Positions 57,248 through 64,000 of a stretch of 64,000 bases of DNA are shown piece by piece (positions within the stretch are counted from its first letter, which is position 1; the number at the start of each line of letters is the position of its first letter). Both the position numbers and the translations under genes were made by a program. The stretch is from Toxonevra muliebris. Taxonomy: Eukaryota; Arthropoda; Insecta; Diptera; Pallopteridae. Under the pieces are notes generated by a model. That model made no database searches. It was given only the letters and a program-made list of their open reading frames with translations, and was not told the DNA's origin. The stretch is taken from NCBI GenBank assembly GCA_963691655.1, contig OY829330.1, positions 5,139,800 through 5,203,799 of the forward strand, written 5' to 3'.

Positions 57248-59640
57248 TAGGTTAGGTTAAAGGAAAGTGCTCAGAAAGATTGAGCTTTCACGGGTGCCAA
57301 AAATTTTGTACATTATGATGTCCCTATATGTGTCGTGGAATCCTCCACACCTACGAAACAAATATCCTCCAAAAAAATCTAACCATCCTCAGAAAAGGTG
57401 GTGGTGGATGGTGTTATTTTCTTCTTCGTCTTCACGGCATCTGCAGTAGTTTGGTAGTGCGACTCTAATTCTCAAAGCCAGTTCGCTAATAGCGCAAAGC
57501 CCTGTGAGTATTCGGTTAGAATTCGAGTTTGTTTTCTCTCTAAACAGAGGAAGTTCTGAGTTATTTTCTTATGAAGAGAAAGCCATAAACTTTGGACTGT
57601 CTCACAATCGGTCTGGGCTTGCCAGAATCTGTTGATTGTTTCCTCCACTTTTTGATTAGACTCGATATCATGGTTTCTATTGGAATATTTAATGACACTA
57701 GTTCATTTTCAAGACTGAAGACTACTCACATTCTCGCTAGTTCATCAGCTTTGGCGTTTCTTTCGATATTATTATATTCCGGAAACCCAGCTGAGTTTGA
57801 TAGTAGTAGTAATGGGTGCCATATGGCACCTTGTCGCTTAGCCGTTCCTGAGCCAGGTTCAAAAAAAAATTTTTCCCAGTAACTTTCTTGATCTATGCTA
57901 CTTTGGTTCCAGCTCGTCATTCATATGGTAATACTGATTTAGATTTTATGGTTATGTTATCCAGTGCTTCTATTTTTGTTTGGCTGTCCACAAAGATAGT
58001 GGTCCGTGAGGGCTCAAGTTTCTTTATGATAATGCCTTGCGCAGCTTTATCGATAGCTAGGACGTCTGCTTGAAAAACACTGGTTTTATAAGTCTCTATG
58101 ATTTTTAGTCAATCACAAAAAAACTCCCGATCCAATACCTTCTTACATTTTATACCCATCAATGTAGAACTGAAGATCGTTACTGGTTGTAACTGCGTTA
58201 TCTTTCCATTCCTGTCTGCTGAGTATGATGGTCGAGAAGTTTCTTTCTACCACCACTTGCTATGTGATATAGTCTGTAGCTCTTTTAGTTTCTATTGTGG
58301 TATACTCGTTTAAGATCGGACAACTTTTGTGGCTGTTGTACACCTGAGGTATTCGTCCAAAGCAAAGCGAAAAATCATTTGAAATCCCGCCTGAGGCGTT
58401 TTGCTCCAAGCTTCTGTGACTCATAAGCATCCTAATCTCTGAACTTTTGCAAGTTGGTTAAGATACTCGCAGCTGATCTTGTTTACAGGACGAATGGCAG
58501 CCGTTGAGACGCGGACGTACACTCCGCCGTTTATCAAAAAATTGTTAACATGCGTAGAAAGTGCATAATGCTTTCTTTTTCCTTTCTTTAATATTCCTCT
58601 TCCAACTGATCTTGCTATCAAGTATAATTCCAAGATACTTTGCTTCAGATGCAAGTTCTAGAGTAATGACGTCAAGTTTCGGGAGCTCGAAGTGCGATAC
58701 CTTATATTTCGTTGTGAACAGAACAAGTTCAGTTTTGGAGGGATTAATTCCTAAGCCGCTTGGTTCCGCCCACATTGAAAGCTACTTACCATTTCATCTA
58801 CATACGCAATTGCCTTTACTCTTTTTTGCTCAAATGCTGTAAGGATCAAGTTGACGACAAGTAACCAAAGATGCGGTGAAATGACCTCCCCCCCTTATGG
58901 TACCCCTCTTGTAACCAGTTTCCCTGTACTTGTTGCTATTTACATCTTCTGCTACTTAGCATGAATTTCATTGATCCAAATAGTCAACCCCTCTTCTACT
59001 TTTGATCTCACTACTGTTGTTTAAATGGACTTCGTCTCTATGTTGTTAAATGCTCCCTCAATGTCCAGTTCCTCTCAATGAAAGAGACAACTTTATGTGA
59101 AGATGTCTCTACAGACTTATCTTTAAGTTGTCGTCATTTAATTGATTTGTAATATGCAGTACGATTATTCTTTCCATAGTTTTCAAAAGAAAGGAGGAGA
59201 GACTAATCGGTCTGTAATCTTTTGCGGTGGAATGTCTTGTTTTTCCTGCTTTGGGAATGAATACTACTCTCACCTCCTTCCAGTTATCCGGCATAAAACC
59301 AAGCCTTAGGCAGCCTTGAAAGATTGCAATGAGCCAAGGTAATATTTCTGGAATATAAAACTGTAGTATAGCCCGTATGATATTGTCCGGTCCAGCAGTT
59401 TGAACGACTTTACCGCTCACACCTCTCTGTAATTGTGATGGATATTCGTTCTTGGGACTCCAATTGACGGTGTCCTTGTTCAGGAAAGTATGCCTCAGTT
59501 AAAATCGAAAGAGTCTCCTGACTAGAATCTGTCCAAGAGTTGTCAGAGCGACGTAAATATCCTGGGACCACTGGGTCTTTGTATAGGATACTGCGCGATC
59601 TAGCTGTCTCACTGGTACTTTCAAGAGACTGACAGAAGCT
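57248..59640 (-). pseudogene. Non-LTR retrotransposon ORF2 with RNase H (I/LOA-like), broken
   Basis: Minus-strand order from high to low coordinates is as follows. The endonuclease-RT spacer is at about 59620-59440 (ILYKDPVVPGYLRRSDNSWT, ETLSILTEAYFP). RT motifs 0-2 are at 59420-59109 (TAGPDNIIRAILQ, GFMPDNWKEVRVVFIPKAGK, AKDYRPISLSSFLLKTMERI). The catalytic box is lost. The RT thumb follows (GLGINPSKTELVLFT, AKYLGIILDSKISW, at 58760-58600). Connection motifs with AAIRPV and LAKVQRLGC are at about 58490-58421. RNase H is at about 58080-57726 (VFQAD, a FVDSQTK-like block, then NNIERNAKADELARM). A Cys-rich end (CRCREDEEEN) lies near 57420. Many frame breaks are present. The RNase H puts it with I- or LOA-like elements, unlike the copy at 5.6-7.1 kb. 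Confidence 0.88.
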
Positions 59641-59656
59641 AGCTCAGGATCCCCGC

Positions 59657-60082
59657 TTAGCTATCCAGTCTTCTTCTTTTTTCTTTCTTTGGCCTTATGA
59701 TGCAGACTTCTGACGTCTCTTCTACGTTCTTTGAGTTCGCTTGTCTACCAACAGTTTTTGGAGGATTTGTAGTTGCTAAAGATGGGAAAAAATTGCAAAA
59801 GGCTCTGTTCATTTTCCGGGTTATAAGGTTGCCTGCATAGTCGATGGAAGTAATGTCAAAGAAAAGATTACATAATAGTTGTTTCTGCATTCTTAATTCG
59901 AAATTTTTCTTCTTTCTTCCTTTGGTCTCCGCTTTAGAAGTTACGTGTGAGTCATTAACAACTTTCTTCATTGAACATTTCATTATCTCAGCTATCTCGT
60001 CCATTGTGCTTCCCTTTTTCTCAAATTGTTTTTTCATTTTTCTTCCAGTTTCTGTGTAATACGTCGCATGCCCCACAACCAA
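59657..60082 (-). pseudogene. ORF1-like fragment of a non-LTR element, tentative
   Basis: The 141-residue minus-strand frame lies just upstream of the ORF2 remnant in the same orientation. It is Lys/Arg-rich (KKQFEKKG, KGRKKKNFEL, PKKEKRRRLDS) with predicted helices but without a recognised domain. The position and basic character would fit an ORF1 nucleic-acid-binding protein whose join to ORF2 has lost the endonuclease. I am not sure of this. Confidence 0.4.
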
Positions 60083-60160
60083 TATTTGCTTTACGAATCC
60101 GAAAATAATTAATTTTAATTAAGAGAAGAGAGGGCTGTAAATTAAATGATTGGAGTTTGT

Positions 60161-60480
60161 ATGTGGTCGCCGTAGCCTAGTGATTAGCGTGTTGGACTGC
60201 TACGCAGAGCTGCCCGGGTTCATATCTCGGCGCGCTCAAAAATCAAAAATAGAAAATAAAAATTGTTCTACGCTGCACCACCTCTTGGCTGGCAACGGCA
60301 AACCTCCAAGAGTAAAAAAATGCCTATGAATAGCTTTTCACTTCGCCGTTCGGATTCGGCATAAAACTGTAGGTCCCTTCCATTCGTGTATAAATATAAC
60401 TCACACAACATGAATGGATGCGAAAAACTCGGCCTTGGTCCTCTAGTGGCTCTGGTGCTATAATAGTAGTAGTAGTAGTA
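60161..60480 (+). mobile_element. tRNA-derived SINE with target duplication
   Basis: The head (60164-60232) resembles a tRNA. The A box is TAGCCTAGTGA (60173-60183; consensus TRGYNNARNGG). The B box is GGTTCATATCT (60217-60227; consensus GGTTCGANTCC, two changes). The body contains CTCCAAGAG, CTTTTCACTTCGCCGTTC and CGGCATAAAACTGTAGG. The tail is a TAG/GTA trinucleotide run (60463-60480). It is flanked by GAGTTTGT on both sides (60153-60160 and 60481-60488). It would be transcribed by RNA polymerase III from the internal promoter and moved by a LINE. Confidence 0.85.
60164..60232 (+). promoter_or_regulatory. Internal RNA polymerase III promoter of the SINE
   Basis: A and B boxes with 33 bases between them lie in the tRNA-like head. 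B-box changes from consensus suggest weakened activity. This is not a functional tRNA gene: the acceptor stem does not close. Confidence 0.65.
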
Positions 60481-60499
60481 GAGTTTGTTCCACTCAAGT

Positions 60500-60745
60500 G
60501 GTGTCGAATGTGGCTTTTTAATTGACGAATAGATTATAGGTGTCGATCCATCTTTCTCGGATCTTTTTCGGAATTTAGCGTAGGGAGAATATCTAGTCAG
60601 TGGTTGGCGTACCAGGCCTGAAGCCACCCTGAGCAGGTCCAATAAATTTGTTGATGATGGATTTCAGTCTTTCACACAATATGCTTAATAGAAACTCGTA
60701 TGCGTTATTAAGAAGATAAAAGCACAATTAGAAATGGAAAATTAA
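60500..60745 (-). pseudogene. Non-LTR RT fragment (QGGFRPG type)
   Basis: The minus strand reads AYEFLLSILCERLKSIINKFIG, then QGGFRPGTPTTDQIFSLRQI and IDTYNLFV (about 60715-60510). This is the RT block in which an AY-start helix precedes (C/G)GFR.G..TTDQIF..RQI and Y.LFID. The final D of the following catalytic helix is lost at the SINE boundary region. The type differs from the other RT relics in this window. Confidence 0.8.
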
Positions 60746-60904
60746 AGAGCCACTAAATATGTTTTTAATTAGGACGTGGGCACCCCTGCTATAAAGTATT
60801 CCAAAATAATTCCACGTTGAATAAGCTGTCATTCATATGGACATACAAAAAAATTTAGTTCCAGAGCACCTAGATGTGGCAAATGCTCTCAAAATCATGA
60901 CACC

Positions 60905-61237
60905 ACCCCTGGTTATGCAAAGCTAGACAATCTACAACCAAAGTGCTGAGGAAACTTACTCGACAAATTATCGTGGGTGTGTTGTGGAGTGAGAATTGTA
61001 AAAACTGAGAAGCAATTGTGAGCAAACAGTTGGAGCAAATCGTCGGATCGCCTTTCCTGTGGATTGAGCAGAGTACACTTTAATCCGATCATATTCGGCA
61101 TATGCACACTCATGCATGAGATTTGTGAGCTATTCGCCTCCAGTCTTTGACAACTCAGCAGGCAGAAGTCATCTACATACGCAGCCTTATGCATATTTTT
61201 TCACCAGAGGGATGGCTTTTAAAACTTCGTCATAGTC
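60905..61237 (-). pseudogene. Non-LTR RT fragment with YVDD box
   Basis: The minus-strand frame 61194-60913 opens near AAYVDDFCLLSCQRLEANSSQ, where the Tyr-X-Asp-Asp catalytic box is kept, then IGLKCT and a decayed thumb. The upstream part reaches 61237, where the poly(A) of a jockey-like element abuts. It lies on the wrong side of the fragment at 60500-60745 for the two to be one collinear copy, so a rearrangement or two elements is needed. Confidence 0.75.
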
Positions 61238-62505
61238 TTTTTTTTTTTTTTAACTCCAGTTTATTTTTACAATCTGTCTTAAAAATAGACATTCAGTAGA
61301 TATTAATGCCATATTAAAGAGAGACTTTCAGAGAAATGCCCAATGACATTCCTTTTTTAATATTTATCTATGTAATTCAAATTTAGAATGTTAAATTATT
61401 GTTTTATTTTAATTTTATTTTCAGTTTCATATATTGCTAATTTTTAATTTATTTTGTTTTTTTTTTTCACAATTTGGTGTGACATGCTCTATTGTCTTGT
61501 CGGCAAGTCTGGAGGATTCAGTTGTTTTAATCTTTTTGTTTCGCAGGGTACATTGACCAGCCTTGTTGCTAGAGAGTTGGGGTGGTTTTGTATTTTTTGT
61601 AGTAAGTTGTGCTGTAATTTCTTACTTCTTCCAATACAGTAGGAATTTGAAGGTCGTGATGGATGGTTTCATTGCGGACGAACCGAGGGGCGTTTATTAT
61701 CATACGGAGAACTTTAGATTGAAAACGTTGTGCAATATCAATGTTTGATTTTGAGGCTGCGCCCCAAAGCTGGATGCCGTAAACCCATACAGGCTTAAGT
61801 ATGACCTTGTAGACAAGCAATTTATTTTGTAATGATAGTTGTGATTTTCGATTTAGAAGCCAGTGCAGTTCTCTGAATTTTATTCCAAATTGGTTTTCTC
61901 TTCGCAAAGATGTGTTTCTGCCATGTTAAGCGACGATCTAAATGTATTCCGAGATATTTAACTTCTTCAGCTTGTGGTAAGGGTGTATTGTTTAGTAGGA
62001 CTGCTGGGCAAACACCTTTTCTAAGGGTAAATGTGATTTGGGTGGATTTTGTCTCATTTGCCTTGATTCTCCATTTGAGCAGCCAGTTTTGAATAGCGTT
62101 GAGATGTGCTTGCAGGTATGATGACGCAGTTGTAGGATTTTCATGCGTTGCTAAGATAGCAGTGTCGTCAGCAAAAGTAGCGATGGAAGTACATTGTGAT
62201 AGGGGTAGATCTGCAGTGAACAATGTGTACAGCACAAGGCCCAGTACGCTGCCCTGTGGGACACCTGACTTTATTGGGTGAAGCTGAGTGTTCTGATCAT
62301 TTATCTTGACCAGAAAGTGTCGGTTGCTGGTAAATGAGTTCAGGATGTCATAGAATATGTGGGGTAGCTGTTTTTTTAGTTTGTACAGCAGGCCTGGATG
62401 TCAGACTTTATCGAAGGCTTGTGTGATATCAAGGAATGACGCTATGCAATATTGTTTATTTTCAAGAGCAACAACCTTGATGAGAAGTTAACAAATTAGG
62501 TTGTG
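61238..62505 (-). mobile_element. Jockey-clade retrotransposon, 5' truncated, with poly(A) tail
   Basis: A T-run of about 14 bases (61238-61251) on the plus strand is the poly(A) tail of the minus-strand element. Coding sequence follows from about 61490 to 62500. The element appears inserted into the YVDD-type RT fragment at its left. The 5' end lies in the RT palm. No flanking duplication was found. Confidence 0.82.
61490..62500 (-). pseudogene. Jockey-like RT, C-terminal two thirds
   Basis: The minus strand begins near 62495 with VVALENKQYCIASFLDITQAFD (first catalytic Asp of motif A), then HPGLLYKLKKQLP and SGVPQGSVLG (about 62265; motif B). The frame 62235-61822 follows with LYTLFTADLP and TFADDTAIL, in which the catalytic Asp pair is intact, and YLGIHLDRRLTWQKH. 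A frame change leads to 61907-61569: FRELHWLLNRKS, KVILKPVWVYGIQLWG, FQSKVLRMIINAPRFVRN. The C-terminal NRLA..L end is near 61555. There is no RNase H, as expected for jockey. The loss is limited to the 5' part plus a few shifts and one stop in motif A-B, so this is the best preserved RT in the window. Confidence 0.92.
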
Positions 62506-62562
62506 GTATCAAAACGGCGCTCTAGCGCTAATTGTGCTCCTCCTGAAGGGAGTAGCCACTAT

Positions 62563-62578
62563 ACCTACCTACCTACCT
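62563..62578 (+). repeat. (ACCT)4 microsatellite
   Basis: Four ACCT units lie at the junction between the jockey-like relic and the next fragment, where slippage or truncation is common. Confidence 0.8.
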
Positions 62579-62579
62579 A

Positions 62580-63060
62580 GCAAGGAAGTCTGAGGCCAAA
62601 AATAATATTAGTCATGAGCCGTTTCTGGGAATAGCAGCTAACACAATTAAAGAAAAACTAAGAGAAGATGAAAAGAGCAGTCGGAAGACATCCTGCTTTA
62701 TTCGAATCCCTAAGCTTAGGCAATCAAAACTTCTGATTGGGAACTTTAACCATAAAAGAGCAGCCTCAAGCAAATAACTTCAGAATTATTAAAGGGTTCC
62801 TTTCAGAAGAAAATGAGACGGCGGAGCATATCCTCATGCACTACGAGGTACTTACTCGTAAAAGAAAAAGATATTTGGGGCACTACTGGCTCGATAGTTT
62901 GAACATCAGCACATTAGGCCTAAAATCCTTACTGAGATTCCTTTATAAGGTTGGCCTATCTGAATGCTTATTATTAAGCAGCTATTGGAGGTGCAATAGA
63001 CCTAGTGATCGCAACACATTATTTATCTTTTTTCTATTGGTCTGATGATTTTTTGGTTGA
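62580..63060 (+). pseudogene. I-like retrotransposon ORF2 C-terminus
   Basis: The plus strand reads LARKSEAKNNISHEPFLGIA, ANTIKEKLRE, RKTSCFIRIPKLRQSKLLIG, then, after a frame change, EENETAEHILMHYEVLTRKR and KRYLGHYW (62797-62890). This matches the post-RNase H region and Cys/His end (C..C...ET..HIL..C) of I-like elements. The Cys pair before Glu-Glu is lost and the final Cys is Tyr here. Only the last 150 or so codons are present. It is in opposite orientation to the neighbouring non-LTR relics. Confidence 0.78.
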
Positions 63061-63262
63061 CGTGTAGCACTGAAATATTGTTATGTTCCTGAATTAATTC
63101 TGGAATTATGCAAAAATTAATCGCTCTGAAATTGGTTATCATGACATCAGACTTTTGCAGGCAGTTGGTGTCAGTAGGAAACTTACATGTGACAGTTTTC
63201 TTGATAAGTCAGCTGGCGAATTCAAAATTCCGTTTCCGAGTCAGGTCTTTTCGCTAATTTAA

Positions 63263-63816
63263 TAGTGGAGGGCCAATGAACGCGGCACGCGGCGACGGGC
63301 GGCATGCAGTTGTCAAATAAAAGTAGAATCAATGTATTAACATGCGGCCAGGTCCAACTTTCTACTTTGCCGCTTGTGCCGCGTGAGACAGTATTGCCAC
63401 AATAGAAATTTTTTGAATTTTATAAATTTTTGTTCAGAACTATTTGTAAACAAAGACAGTTCCAATAAAGCGCATTTCCTCACCAATCTCTTTTCAAAAT
63501 TCAATTAAATTTTATTGTTTGTCAAGATGGATGATAAAAAATGAATTAAATGAAATCAAGCGTGGACTACCAAAATGGAATAAAGGACAACAAAAATTCA
63601 AGTTCTTCCATTTCTTCCATTACCAAATCTATTGAAAGCAAATTTCAAACTAATTATATAAAAATTTTACAAAACAAAAAGACAGAAATTTCAAATTCTG
63701 TTCGACGAACGCCGCGTGCATTGGCTCTACAACTCTTTATGAAGCGGTCCCGCGAGGCGATTTTGACAGCCGCATGCCGTCCGTGACCAGGTGCCGCGTT
63801 CTTTGCCCCTCCACTA
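63263..63816. mobile_element. 554-bp element with GC-rich inverted ends
   Basis: It begins TAGTGGAGGGCCAATGAACG and ends with the reverse complement of TAGTGGAGGGGCAAAGAACG. The match continues through CGCGGCAC and GGCGGCATGC for about 55 bp with scattered mismatches. It is flanked by TAA on both sides (63260-63262 and 63817-63819). A 3-bp TAA/TTA-type duplication suits PIF/Harbinger. The ends are strikingly GC-rich for this window. The frame 63550-63786 inside (78 residues) has no recognised domain and partly runs through the terminal repeat. Confidence 0.8.
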
Positions 63817-63819
63817 TAA

Positions 63820-64000
63820 AGTATATCTATCTTATATCACATGCATTTTCATTCCAGTTAAAGGAATCTGGCGTTATGATAGCTCTGAGCATAGTCATCA
63901 AGGTTCCAATTAACTAATCGTTGTCCGGATATGGCACTCAAATAATTTCGTTGTTAATTTATTTCTTATCCCAGGTAAACTAACTGATCGGTGGCAATTA
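63820..64000. other. No gene seen at window end
   Basis: Short AT-rich flank with no recognisable element. Confidence 0.4.

Noticed and set aside
57246..57262. TTAGGTTAGG looks like two units of the insect telomere repeat
   Set aside because: Only two units, at the 3' side of a non-LTR relic; flies generally lack TTAGG telomeres, and such a short match is expected by chance.
60164..60232. Possible functional tRNA gene
   Set aside because: B box is changed, acceptor stem does not pair, and the body, tail and flanking duplication show it is a SINE head.
1..64000. CRISPR array, bacterial operon, phage or plasmid features
   Set aside because: No regularly spaced repeats with unique spacers, no ribosome binding sites or dense ORFs; composition and elements are those of an insect nuclear genome.

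Overview
The window looks like a piece of a dipteran insect nuclear genome, most probably a higher fly. A tephritid fruit fly is my best guess, but nothing here proves it. The basis is the very high A+T content, frequent catacatac/gtatacat microsatellites, and a mixture of Tc1, mariner, pogo/Tigger, piggyBac, hAT, PIF/Harbinger, jockey-like, I-like and Gypsy elements with a tRNA-derived SINE. I found no convincing host protein-coding exon, rRNA, functional tRNA, CRISPR array or operon. Almost every readable protein fragment belongs to a mobile element and is broken. The stretch is best read as transposon-dense intergenic or intronic DNA.

Layout. From 2.9 to 5.05 kb a decayed hAT element carries a PIF/Harbinger element inside it. 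From 5.6 to 7.1 kb there is a broken non-LTR reverse transcriptase on the minus strand. From 9.8 to 12.9 kb a pogo/Tigger-like element is interrupted by a complete-ended Tc1 element with TA duplications. A mariner relic (13.5-14.3 kb), a short hAT element (14.4-15.2 kb) and an I-like retrotransposon with a (TAA)n tail (15.2-16.6 kb) follow. From 18.4 to 20.9 kb a dispersed repeat with long inverted arms holds two separate hAT-type insertions, and a related copy at 38.8-39.8 kb shows one of the two empty sites. From 20.9 to 21.05 kb lies an array of three related hairpins.

From 22.1 to 26.3 kb an I-like retrotransposon is split by an IS630/Tc1-mariner element (23.0-24.9 kb), whose transposase is itself split by a 244-bp MITE. 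From 28.3 to 30.5 kb a hAT element with a perfect 8-bp duplication sits beside an internally deleted piggyBac-like element. Further on are a Harbinger transposase remnant (31.3 kb), several MITEs (35.8, 42.1-44.1, 44.3, 47.4 and 63.3 kb), and a Gypsy-group LTR retrotransposon (49.0-54.3 kb) with no env and no recognisable 5' LTR. A hAT C-terminus lies at 54.8 kb. From 57.2 to 63.1 kb there is a pile of non-LTR elements with a SINE.

How the parts act together. There is no pathway. The relations are parasitic and nested: autonomous families (decayed) and the short non-autonomous families that their transposases would have moved. The nesting order gives a relative insertion history. The clearest new-looking material is a set of non-autonomous inverted-repeat families whose ends and target duplications can be read exactly from the sequence.
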